Assembly (NCBI GenBank): GCA_022747635.1
Contig: JAKTNV010000190.1
Span: forward strand, 186,001-250,000
DNA: 64,000 nucleotides
Direction of reading: 5' to 3'
From: Hetaerina americana
Taxonomy: Eukaryota; Arthropoda; Insecta; Odonata; Calopterygidae
Shown: positions 1 through 11,169 of the stretch, piece after piece
Numbering within the stretch: position 1 is the first letter of the stretch
How the letters are laid out: every line of letters starts with the position of its first letter
The notes under the pieces: generated by a model
What the model was told of the DNA's origin: nothing
What the model saw: only the letters and a program-made list of their open reading frames with translations
Databases searched by the model: none
Position numbers and translations under genes: made by a program

Positions 1-2230
1 GAATAACTCATACGAAAAACATAGCACAAAATCAACTTAAAATTAGCCAAATCATTAAAAACTGTCACATACAGATTTGGTATTTTTTGATTACTCCTTT
101 TTTAGATTTTTTTAACAACAGCTTAATACTCCACAGTGAGATCGCAACTCTATGGCATATTAACTTGTTGCTCGAGTTTATTTCATCTCGCATCGATAAA
201 AAACCTGTCTAGGAGGATGTGGTAGCAACTGAATACAATGGAGATTGAACGATAGAGATTGGAAGGGAATGGAATACTATATTAGAAGCTAATGACTTGA
301 ATCACGGGTTATATCTTGAAATTTACCGTCGCGGCAGTTAAATTAAATAATTTCTATGTAATTTAAAACACTTGTAAGTTACATCGCTCATGATGATCAT
401 CCACAATATAAATAACTCTTTCGATCGGTGATTATTTTTTCGCGACGAAATTTATTTCCAGTGAATACTTTTTACTGCAGTGGAAATGGAGGGTCCATCA
501 CTCAACCACTACAGATATACAGAAAGAATTGAATGCTCAGGAAGGGATGTAGGATGGGTAGCCACATTATTTCCGCGCTGTCTCGAGGCTCGACACGACG
601 GATTAGTATTCCAGTCGGTGATCTGAGTCATTGCTCTCCTTGCTTCTGTCCCTCCGCGAGGGCTTGCCCCTCACACGACAATGCCACCGAGAGAGGCAGG
701 CCGCTGCGGTCATTGAAATCCCCATCGACGCCGGTGACTTCAACGCGCGAAGGCAGAGAAGCCGAGGGACTGGTTTCCGAAGGACCTCGCGAATGGAAAT
801 GCTCCATCCCTGGACACCCGGTCTCGCCTTAAATGCACTCACACGCACTTCTCCATATCCTTTCAAATTCCCCGATCGCATCAAATACCCCGATTTACTT
901 CATCTAACGTTCACCTCTATGATTTTCTATGAATTTAAGATAATTATCGAGGGTTTTTACATGCATGCTTTTAATATTTTTGGTGGTCAAAACTTGCGTA
1001 TTTTCTCCCCCGCGGAAATTCCTACGTGTTGCACGAATAAACTTTTATTCATGCGTTTCTAATCATACTCAATGGTTTCATTCTACTCTTCCTGAAACGC
1101 ATTACAGGGAATACATGTACAACGACTTTAATTGATTAATTTTTCATTCTACTCATTCCATCGCTGTGATTGAATAAAGAGTACAATATTCCTTTAGATA
1201 TAATCTGGTGGTTTTTGAGAAAATGATCACAGAAAGCCCTGTTCTTCAAAAGACAATGAGAGCGTATCTTTTATTCAAATGTACGTAAGGTACTTCTAGG
1301 AGAGATACTGGAAAGACTCCTCGCAAATTGAAGAGCTCTCCGATTAGTGAAGTGCTCAAATTAACTTAAGACTACTTTCAACCAACTCGTACTTTTTTCA
1401 ACTTAACTTGCTTTAATATCCTTGCCCTGATCCAACAACTGAACTTTTAAATCTTGGTTGATGCAATGAGTCCCTTCTCACAAATAAGATTGGCAATGTT
1501 ATGGCCATCATTTTTTGACGATGGATTATGATTTTAGGTTTGAGGGTGAAATCACAACTGGTAAAAATTGCGAGCACAATTAAGGTTCAATCCATGGTTT
1601 TCTCCCAGGAAACAAAGGCTCATTCTACTTCCTTTTGTTAAAAAACACTAACATAGTATCTCAACAATGATAGCCGACGAGGGCCGTTTTCTTAAACAAT
1701 CTTGCGCGCCGAAAAGTTCGCAGGGATATTGTAGGAAAGATACTTTGTGTTTTTTACTGCAGTGATAATTGATTTCTACGAAAATTTAAGCATGAAAACT
1801 TAGAAATACATAGCTCTAGTTCAGTCAAACAGGAATTCAGTGAGTAGCCGAAAGCTATATCCAATCAAGGCCGTCTTTAATTTGAGAACTGAATCGAATA
1901 AACAATTCACTTAAGTATTACGCAATGATTTTCTCCCGTTTCACACAGATCTAAAAATAGAGATATTTAGAGTTTAATAAAATAAATAGTTTTCCGAGAG
2001 AAAGTAAATTAACGATGAAAGCAAGGAAGACTAAAGGTGGTCATTGGCGGAGAAACCTGGAAATGTCTATTCGGTCGTACCACCGAGACGACTAGGGTCT
2101 TGGACAGGGAGGCGAAAGGTTCAATCCATTTATACCTGTGATTTCTAAAAAACGTTCTCCAACCAATCTATCCATACCGGTTTGGTTTTAGCCCTAGCCG
2201 CGCATAATCTTGATTCTAATCCGGGACATT
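1..2230. other. Intergenic or intronic DNA, no gene seen
   Basis: Mostly AT-rich sequence with stop codons in all frames. The only longer open frames (about 530-1060) lie in a locally GC-richer patch on both strands at once and match no family I know. No transposon ends, tRNA-like boxes or splice-bracketed coding segments were recognised. Confidence 0.6.
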
Positions 2231-3245
2231 CAGGTGAGTAACCGGACGCCTTCACCACGGCCGTAAAGCCGACTCCTCTCCACCCACGCCCCCCAGACGG
2301 GCACCGCACACCCAAGGGGGCGTGCTCATCTCGCCCTCCACCCCGGCCAGTCTGCACGCGGCGGGAGATGCGCATCTCCAAGGGTACCGCGACCGCGGAA
2401 ACCAAACTCACCCCCCTTGCTCCTGAAGACGGACGCACCGACCCCTCGCGCTCCCCCCTCCGTTCTTCGTGCTGCCCTTTTCCAGACCAATGCGCACAGA
2501 TCTGCATCGCGGGAATCATCCGGAGGGGGGGGGGCAAGAGGTTACGACTCCCTCGTCACAGAGAGCGTCGCAGCTATCGCCACCGGGGGGAGGAGAGGCG
2601 AGGAGGTGGAGGGGGGAGGGAGGAGGCGGCACAAAGCACCGCTGCGTCGGCGATAAGACCCGAGGGTTAGCGGGGAGACGACGGGTGTCTGTCTCTCCAC
2701 CCCGTCGCGCCCTTCGCCGTCCCGTGCACCAGATCGGGTCACCCGCTGCCCCGGAGAGCACGCCGAGCCTCGAGGCGTGGCGGTCCTCGCGTGGCGAGAC
2801 GAAGAGAATGAGGGGGACGCGGAGCAGGGGGGAGAGAAGGGAGGGAAGGAAGGGATGGTGATGCGACCTTCATCGCCATCGCATTGGTGCGCTGAGCCCT
2901 GAGATTCTGATGCTCATGCCGATAATCTCTTAGCTCCTTTCTGCAGAGAGAAACACGTGACTATGCTCCGGGAGAGTCCTTAATTTGCCTGGTTATTTAT
3001 TTTGTCGGAGAAACCATGATTTAAATGCTTCGCAGAGTCTATGGCACTCGAAGTATACTGCTGGCGTAGGAATGCTAGTGCGAATTTGGTCAAGGGTTGA
3101 ATACTTCGTAAATTTTATTTATCTTATCGGTAATTATTCTGAACGAGCGAAATTGTTGAAATACATCCTTTTAGCATGACTTTAACCATTGTAACGACAC
3201 AAGAATGTTACAATGAAGAACCGCTGTACTGCTATAGCACTAAAC
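2231..3245. other. GC-rich purine/pyrimidine-skewed island, then AT-rich DNA
   Basis: From about 2231 to 2870 the sequence becomes strongly GC-rich, with runs of G (for example around 2523-2535 and 2585-2640) and overlapping open frames on both strands. These frames are low-complexity (Arg/Gly/Pro/Ser) and are best read as a composition effect, not genes. The remainder to 3245 is AT-rich and holds nothing recognised. Confidence 0.5.
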
Positions 3246-3556
3246 TTTGTAGTAGTAGTAGTAGCAGTTTAAGGGGAGGAGACCGACAGCTGAGGTCATT
3301 TGCGCCATTAATGATGGATGGGAATTGAGGTAGGGTCGAGGGAAACCCGGCGTCGGCATACTCTTAACGAAATGCACCAAAGGGTCCGCAGTTTAACGTC
3401 TCATCCGACGGATGGCCTACTCAAAGGGTTCTCCATGAAGCACCTCAAGTAGAGATCGGGGTACTATTGAAAAATATTTGTCGTCTCCTGGGGTTGAATC
3501 CGAGCCCCCTGGGTGGGAAGCCAGCACGCTAACCGCCACACAATCGCGATCCCCCC
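3246..3556 (-). repeat. tRNA-derived SINE, family A, copy 1
   Basis: Read on the minus strand it has a tRNA-like head with an A box (TGTGGCGGTTAGCG) and a B box (GGATTCAACCC). A body of about 230 bp follows, ending in a (TAC)n tail that appears on the plus strand as repeated TAG near 3250-3265. The body carries a conserved stretch around 3395-3420 reading on the minus strand like CCGTCGGATGAGACGTTAA. The same order of blocks occurs at 4.9, 10.8 and 56.0 kb. A possible degraded target duplication (TAAACT) flanks it. Confidence 0.8.
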
Positions 3557-4911
3557 ATAAACTCTATGCAGATGTAGCAGTATGCATTTCAGGTGCACCA
3601 CTAGATGTCACAAAAATATTTTAACGGTTGTTTCTCCCTTTTATGACATGGAGCTATACTTCCACTTACTCTTTTCCTCAAATTCCCACGTTTTTTTGGA
3701 TGTAGCAATGCATAATACAAATCTCATAATTAGTACCAAGCAAAAATAAAACAATTCTAATGAATCTCTTGAAAAATTCTATTCTGATCCTAGATTTAAA
3801 AGAGAGATTCGCTGAACAAATAATTAAAACAGTATCACTCACACCGTATAAATACTCTCCAGCCAAAGGCAAAATCACGCACCCACGCACGCATAAAGCA
3901 TGCAATCATGCAAGCACCAAAACCTATTCTTAACTCTAATTATTGTTTCACCAAAGTGTCTCTTTGTCTTCACGTTTCGTCAATTCACTTTCTGCCTCGT
4001 CATCTCTCGCTCTTGAGTCGTCACAAAAATCCCACGGCACATCTTCTCAAGTTAATCTCATTTAAGTCATTCTGCATGCGTGAAAGAGCGGTCCACAGCG
4101 TCTCAGTGAGCACAACATTGATATCAAAATTCAATGCGACAAAAAGTACGAAATGAGATATTAAATTTAATCACTGGATAAATATTTGGGAAACACATTT
4201 AAAAAGCGTTTGTTGGTACCTGGCAAGTTTTAGCATCCGCATTTCACTGCAAGGAAATCAAAATTACTACTTTGCGAGGTATCCTATTGATTTTAGGCCC
4301 GCATCCTGAAAATCCACTACACTGGCCACTGCACTCGATGCGTCCAATTATGGCGTAGTGTAGTGGCATTCGGTATTCTCAGTCGCTTTGCAGTGGTGAT
4401 GCTGCTTCTCCCGCATCTTACATAATGTCGTGCTTCCTATCGAGCACCACACCTACATAACAATGGCGGCCGACATTCGTCTTCCTCCCTCATCGACGTT
4501 ATGATCGGCGATATCATAAGTACGATTCCAATTAAGCTATTTAAAATAGCATTGCTTTACTTTACAAAGGACGGCTGCAACGATGTGCCCTAAAATGTTA
4601 ACAAAAAATTGTTAACCCCTCAAACATATAGTTTTAAGTTAATCAAGGGCGAAATTATGCGGTTCGGACTTCAATTACAATTCCGTTGGGATTAATGAGA
4701 GGACAGACTGATGTATGCTATGTTGTATATGTAATGCGAATGAACAAGACTCCCGAAAAACGAGAATCAACTCTCTATTGGTTAATTAACAACCTCACAG
4801 CTGAACTTAGCTGTCTTATCGATTGATGACGTAGTGTGACAAATTCCACCAAGTTCCAAAAGTCACGAGAGTAGAAATGTTTCGGATTGGAAAGTTTTTT
4901 GCAGCTTTTTT
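3557..4911. other. No gene seen
   Basis: AT-rich unique-looking DNA. Short open frames near 3678-4156 have no family resemblance and no splice context that would make them exons. Confidence 0.55.
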
Positions 4912-5191
4912 GGGAAGGCGACCGACAGGTCATTTGCGCCATTAGGGATGGATGGATAAGAAAGGGTGGAGAGAAACCCGGCGTCGGTATTAGCGTACCC
5001 ATGTTGAAAGGTGCCAAGGGGTCAAACAGTTCAACGTCCCATCCGACGGACGTCGTACGCACTCAAAGTGCTCTCCACAAAGCACCTCAATTGAGGATCG
5101 GGATACCAATGAAAAATATTTGTTCTCTACAGGATTTGAACCCGGGCCCTCTCGGTAGGACGCCTGTACGTTAGCCACCACATCATCCGGA
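4912..5191 (-). repeat. SINE family A, copy 2
   Basis: Same order of blocks as the copy at 3.2 kb. The body begins at GCGACCGACAGG and holds the GTCCCATCCGACGGACG core near 5035-5050. The tRNA-like head lies at the right-hand end, with the complement of a B box (GATTTGAACCCGGG) at about 5120-5140. The 3' (TAC)n tail is missing, so this copy is truncated or eroded on that side. Confidence 0.78.
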
Positions 5192-6056
5192 TACCTGGGA
5201 AATATTTTTCGCCGCTAATCAATCTTCCTACGCTCGCAGCTAAAAACGCCATCTCGGATAAATTCTAATGTTGCACACATCGAAAAATGAACGGGGGTAT
5301 AAGGAGTAGCAGGGTTACAAGTGACCAGGATCACAAGTGACGAGGGTCACAATCACCTTTTTTATGGAACTCTTTGGTGATTTTTCTACTGGTAGCATAA
5401 GGTTCTACCCAAAAAAAACGAAGAATTAAGGCTAAGATGGAGCAAAAGTGGTGTTTCCTTCAATGCGATTTTGGCTTAGCCACCTTCCTCTCGGTAAAAA
5501 TCGCCCAACCACCAAAGGGCAATTGCGTCACGTGGACTGAATTCGAGTGCAAAGCAATTCCTTGAGAACCGTCGAATGAATTGTTGAGCTTGTGGATCGG
5601 CCGCCCTTCGTGCCCGTCGTTTGTATTTGAATTGGCTCTTTTCAAACGTTCAATTTAAATGCTTAACGTGAAAAGGTACACCCGAAAAATTATTCTCAAA
5701 GGTTTCTCATGTAATTGTTTCTCTAGAAAATAAGGTTGTACCGACTTGCTAGGATCACTCAATTGCATTGAAGTCAGCGTGTCGTGTATCCACGTGACGG
5801 AACGGACGAGTTACCAAAATTGAGGCTATGGCTCATTCGACGCATGCGTAAATCGTATGAGCCTCTGGCATGGATTTGGAAACACGCACTGGGTGTTCTA
5901 CATGTATATGGGGTCCCAATGAGCCATTCTCGTGTCGACATCGGGGAACGAGACCCGACACCACTCCACAGATCAACCGCCGTGCACGAGAACCGAATCT
6001 CGAAGCAACCAATTAACTCCATTGAAATAGTTAAATATTTAAAATATCTTCATTTT
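5192..6056. other. No gene seen; short imperfect tandem repeat
   Basis: Around 5312-5352 a short unit resembling TCACAAGTGACCAGGG is repeated about three times with changes. Otherwise no recognisable element. The 123-aa open frame at 5784-6155 runs into the adjacent transposon fragment and is not a gene. Confidence 0.5.
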
Positions 6057-6611
6057 TGGTTTGACTTAAATATATCGGGAAAAGTTTCGGAAAAATTAAT
6101 TTATTCCAGATATTGCCTCAAAATTCCTCAAACTTCTTCAAAACACATCCCTTGAGCGTCGGCACACTTGCTTTTCCACGACCCGAAGGCTACCTGGTAT
6201 GCGGAAGGTCTTTGAGGGTACGCGTGCAAGCTTCTTTGACGGCATTTAGGATCCCATGGTGGTGGTGTCCTTTGAGGGAGGGAGGATTTCACTTTTATAG
6301 GAAATGGGAATAATAGTTTGCTAATGCCAAATTGGGAATTATATGGGGTTGGGGAATCGTCGCGATGTCGCTGCAGGTCTTCAAAAGCAGATACATGACT
6401 CTACTCTTGGTCGTCCATCGTAAAACATTCGGGAAGAGGTTAGCGCAGAATTTTCGCACCGCCAAATATTCAGTGACAAGGATGTACGCTGCCATCTTAC
6501 CAACACCAATACAATCTGCGATCCTGCGCTCACTTAACCGGCGGTCTGAGTACAGCACTTAAACGCACACGTCTGCAAACAATTTTTACAGATACTTTTT
6601 ATAAGCCTTGT
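6057..6611 (-). mobile_element. Internally deleted mariner family MarD, copy 1
   Basis: First of eight related copies of about 500-580 bp. The ends resemble AAGGTTTGTATAAAAAGTAT in inverted orientation. Between them are remnants of a mariner transposase on the minus strand: a helix-turn-helix piece (here LSERRIADCIGVGKM) next to the equivalent of a TENLAMRKICA stretch. A C-terminal block follows, around the motif PADYFLF that holds the third catalytic Asp; in this copy it is eroded to LANYYSHF. The first part of the HTH domain and the middle catalytic region are missing, so the element cannot encode a working transposase. This copy is highly diverged with several frame changes. Confidence 0.8.
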
Positions 6612-8586
6612 GTACCATGCAGTTGGAAGAAGGCTTGTTTACTCTCTGGGGGATGATTCAGGCCCCCTCCGACTAGGTTTCCTCTTGCGCAGGGGGCGTG
6701 GTTTCCTCGGGGGTAGCGGCTGAGAATAGAAATGCAGGGGCAAGTCGAGCGAAGGGGCCCCATGATGAATAGAGGGGAGAAGATGGGGTGGGGATCCCGA
6801 TGGAGGTTGCATTCATGTGGACCGCGGCATTTCATTTAAAATTTACGCGCAAAAGCATTGCTTCCGGCTGGTTACCCTGCGGGGGCTGAGGCTTAGAGAG
6901 TCAAACTGGTCATTAGTAACTGGCTAGGGGGGGAAATAGGCGATCTGATGATTAAATTTAAAAGACAATTGTGGATCTGAAGAATCTTCTGGTCCTTTTC
7001 CGGTGGATGACGCAGATAACGCCTTTACTGGCGGTTTGATACCGGGGGACTTCGGGATGCATGCCCCCGGGAGCTTCCCTCCCTCACTAGCATTCGCTCC
7101 CACGCAAATGCCTCGATCGCCATAGATCAGCGGTGTTTCCCCTCCCGAAATTCCTCCCTCGTGTTGCTTCCACAGGCCGCACATTCGTGGTATAACGAGC
7201 TGGACGCCTTGTTCCTATTCTCCCCCTTTCTATTTCTACGTTTGCCGCGGCCCACCACCCACCTTGCGCCCCTCCGAATCCAATCGACGCTTTCCCGCCA
7301 AGGGAGGGGAGCAAACGGATTCTACTCAGGAAATGGGTTTCACTTCAAACAAATGAAAGAGAGAATACTTATTTCGTCGCTGCAGACGATCTCTTTTGTT
7401 TTCATCCTGTCCAAATGCCCCCAACCAGACACGCTTTTGGGTATTATTGACGGACATTCATGAATTCAATCCTCTTACAATAATTAATCGGAAACAACTC
7501 TTGACAGCTATAACCAACAATCAATCACGAGATTTTTAACTATATTTCTTCAATAGTTGGTTTTATTAAAATTATTACCAGTCAAGGTAACAGAGAGCAA
7601 GTCCGATCCAAGACGCCATTGAGTGCCCATACAACACACCTTTAAGCTTTGAGCAAAGCAAAGGATTGCCGGGGAAAATATTTCTAAGTCTAGGGATCAA
7701 TACAGAGTCTAGTGTGTGATGAAACCCAAATTACATTTCAATAAACAATGAGGAAACAGGAATGCGTATTTCAATTACGCCTACAACCGCGGGAAAGCTT
7801 TTTTAAGACTTCTAAAGGAAAAGGCTTTTAAAGAAATACATGTAAACCATTCAAATTTGCCGGTATGGAAATTGTAAACACGGAAACTCAAGGGAAGGGA
7901 AAATATTCTGGGAAAAGATTCTTTTTTTTAATTTCCTATGGCGGCATTTGAGCAAAAAAGCCGCGAGAAGTATCACCACTTCGCGTTCCCAAGATCGAAA
8001 AAAATTCCTGGTAAGTGAAGAAGGGGGGTGGTTTGGAAGTGTCGAACGTAGGGATGGGGAAGCATTCCTGGGCGGGTTTTTGGCGCGCGAGGGGGGGGGG
8101 GAGGGAAGAGGGGAGGGGGCCATGTGCCTTGGGGGTGGGGCGACCCATCGTTGGGCGCCGGCGGGGCCGAAAGGTGGGAGACACCGGCTACCCTCGCCCC
8201 CCCCCCCCCCCAATGCCCACGCCCACCTTGATGACCCTTCTTTCCTCTGGCGATGCTGCCCACTCCCCTGATGAATGCACGCGGAAGCGACGCAAAAAAG
8301 TGCAAATGTGGACGGATCTCGAAGTGATGTCGGAGAGCAGAGAAGCGGAGTTGGTCGGGGTCGGCCGCTGCCGGTTATATTTCACATCGGCTGGGACTCG
8401 ACCAGGAAGTTGCGAACGGAAAGATTTGAGTGGGCATCTACGCGAAGCACGCTAGTGGAAGGTACTGTAATTCTCGGGAAGAGTTATCATTCGCTGTTTA
8501 GAGCCGTCTTGTCTGCCTCAACCGGTGGATTACCCATAAAAAAATATGGGAATCTCATGAAGTTTGGATTGATTGCCTAGTTGCAA
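6612..8586. other. No gene seen; GC-rich island at about 8010-8215
   Basis: The stretch 8010-8215 has a run of G at about 8090-8101 and a run of C at about 8198-8211, with G-rich blocks that could form four-stranded structures. Overlapping open frames on both strands there are low-complexity Gly/Arg/Pro translations. The rest shows no recognised element. Confidence 0.5.
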
Positions 8587-8950
8587 CGCGTGTGGCGTGG
8601 AGGAGCTATAATAGTTAAACGTTGTTGTGACAAACTGAGTATTGCATCAAAATTAATAGAGCAGCTAGACGAGGAATCTCTCACGGAGCGAAGACCAAGT
8701 TAGAGATGAAATCTCTTGGGTAAACTGGAAGGATGACTCTTTAGCGATGATCTTGAAAATGTATTATTACACCCATCGTACTACGGTAGGAGAGATTTTG
8801 TAGTTAAAGTTAAAGAGATTGGATGTGAAAGAGATAAAATAAAGGATCAGTATAGCGCACCACCGCGCTAGGGGAGAAAGACGTTTTGGGTCCTGGTGTG
8901 TGATAACCCCCTGCCGCACACCCTAGTGGTGGATTGCAGGGTACTATGTG
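8587..8950 (+). mobile_element. CR1/Jockey-type LINE, 5'-truncated 3' fragment
   Basis: Degenerate remains of the C-terminal part of a LINE ORF2 (translation resembling RAARFVKR then EESLTERRPS) at about 8610-8705. A 3' region follows, shared with copies at 25.1, 31.8 and 45.2 kb (blocks like GATGTTGAAAATGTATTATTA). It ends in a conserved terminal stem-loop, CCCCTGCC...GGATTGCAGGG, near 8907-8945. Frames are broken, so it is a dead 5'-truncated copy, as is usual for target-primed insertions. Confidence 0.7.
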
Positions 8951-10847
8951 CTGTAGGGATTGGAGGTCACCTTACAGTTTCAATCTCAAGCGACTTTGTT
9001 TTTTTCAAAAGGGAGAACGGTGAAGGAAGGGCCGGTGGACAGCAAGCTGCGCCTGCAAGAGACGTTCCTATTATTGCACTCCGACTACAGAGAGCAAACA
9101 CTGCCATTCATGGACTGCCTCCGTTCTCCGTCCGTGAGGAAAGTTCAGCTCACATTCGCACAATCAGGCCGTACACGGTTTCTTTCGATAGCCGCTCTTT
9201 AATTCTAAATTAATTTCGCCTCCCAAGGGATTTGGACTCTCAGAGTCATTCCTAGCTTCCCTTAATTTATATTTTATATGTATCGCCGCCACTGGGGTCG
9301 GCGATTTATTCACTATCGAACTCCAAAAATAAGAAAATTTTTAATTGATACCAACTGTGACGTCGCTACGATTTGGTAAATTTCGCGCACACTAAATCCA
9401 GAAGCTATATGAATTACTTCTAAGGCTTATTCTTAAATACGGCGGGAAGAAAGCGGCCGTAAGGCGACGGCTTAATAATGCCAAAAACGATACATAGCCA
9501 TTGAGAGACGGCCTCCAGAGAGCGGATGAAGTAGCCAGTCTAAACTTCATCTTTAATATGAACTCTTGCGAAGTCTAATTAATGACGCACAGCGAACATA
9601 ATATTACGATTTTTCCGTTGACACTTCAGCATTTACGAGGATTCATGTTCGATTCCAGCTGATCAAGGTCTTTGAGTACTCCCAGCTTCGACGAAGAGGT
9701 GTGATTCTTCGAGTACCCGAAGAACCCCTGAGAACCACAGGTAGGGGTGGGGGAGAGGGAAATAGGTCCCAGGGTTTACTACCCTCTCATTATGTGTGGA
9801 TTTCGCATAAAATGGATACGGCTCAGGAATGAATTATGCGCTCCAAGTACACAATAACTTTGCGAGCTGATTTATACAGCTTTCCATTCAACCTTACAGC
9901 AATAAAAACTTGAAGTAAAAACGTTAAGGATGCAAGCAGGATTAAATTCCCGATATAAATGCCACAGACTAGAATTTTAAATGAAATAATGTTTTAAGTA
10001 ATTTACCATTCAACTCCGAGAACGAAATCTTAGGAAAGATTCCCACAGATTTTTTTCAATGGTTCGCCAGCAAAGTTTTGAGTTGGATAAAGCGATCTCA
10101 CATGCGTACGCATACGTGTGAATGTGTGTTTAAAGATGCCGCGGCGCTAATTCTCGGCGCAGGACTTACCACGAAAGGTCGGCGCATCGCTCTTCCGCCA
10201 GCGTTCCCACGGAATCCCAGAATTCCGTGGATTCCGGGGGAAAAGGAGCGGATTCCCTCGAAACGAGACAATGTCCCATGGTTGCAGCGTGGGGCATCTC
10301 TCGTCCAAGATGCGTTTCACGCCAGAAAACGTGAGACCGAGCAGACTCGGGCGGCCGGAATTTTATTTCATCGCGAGAGAAAGAAAAAAAAGCAGAGATA
10401 CAACGGTCAAAGAACAGTTCCTCGCGGGACAAGTGGAAACCAAGTGCCCTGCGGATGGGGAGCGGACAATTATTTGAGTCGTTTTGGTTCCGGGAGGATC
10501 TCGGCAAAAACATTTGCATCCGCCGGAATGCGAAGTGCATTCTCATAATCCACTCCCAACCCCCACCCCACCCCAAGGGATGCAATCCTGGCGGTCATCT
10601 GCGAGAGCACTGCCCGCGACGGACACCACCCCCCCCTCTCCTAAACCCCCTTTGCCCCACGAACAGCGAAAGGTATCTCTCACATCATCTAACCCGCTGC
10701 GTGCCGCCTAGAAGCCGAGTGGCACCGTAGAATGAATCTGCCGTTCCTCCTTATCCATAACTCTCAATCATATCCTGAAAAGGTTCTGCCCTGCCCATTC
10801 GCGGAATCGGCTAATTTTAAGAATTCCTTATTACTCTGTTTTCGTGG
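8951..10847. other. No gene seen
   Basis: Mixed composition. A 156-aa open frame at 10078-10548 overlaps a 139-aa frame on the other strand in a GC-rich patch and resembles nothing known. A B-box-like GTTCGATTCC at about 9650 could be a tRNA-SINE remnant but lacks a convincing A box. Confidence 0.5.
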
Positions 10848-11155
10848 TATAAGTAGCAGTTTTTATGGAGGTGACCGACAGCTGAGGTCGTTTGCGCCAA
10901 TAGTGATGGATGGGAATGGAGGAAGGGTGGAGAGAAACCCGGCGTCGAAATTAGTCTACTCTTAACGAACGGCGCCAAAGGGTAAGTGTTTTTAACGTCC
11001 CATCCGACGGATGGCGAACTCACTCAACGTGCTCTCCACAAAGTACCTCAAGTAAGGATCGGAATACCACAAAAAACAGCTTCCGTCTAAAGGATTCGAC
11101 CCCGGGCCCTTTAGGTGGGAAGCCAGAACGTTAGCCACCACACCATCCCGACGCC
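10848..11155 (-). repeat. SINE family A, copy 3, with target-site duplication
   Basis: A 308-bp copy with body (GTGACCGACAGCTGAGGTCG), GACGTCCCATCCGACGG-type core near 10995-11012 and a tRNA-like head at the right end (complement of a B box near 11095-11108). It is flanked by a 14-bp direct repeat with one mismatch: CTCTGTTTTCGTGG at 10834-10847 and CTCTGCTTTCGTGG at 11156-11169. This fixes both ends and shows it arrived by retroposition. Confidence 0.88.
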
Positions 11156-11169
11156 CTCTGCTTTCGTGG

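Noticed and set aside
10078..10548. 156-codon open frame
   Set aside because: Overlapping frame of similar length on the minus strand and no family resemblance.
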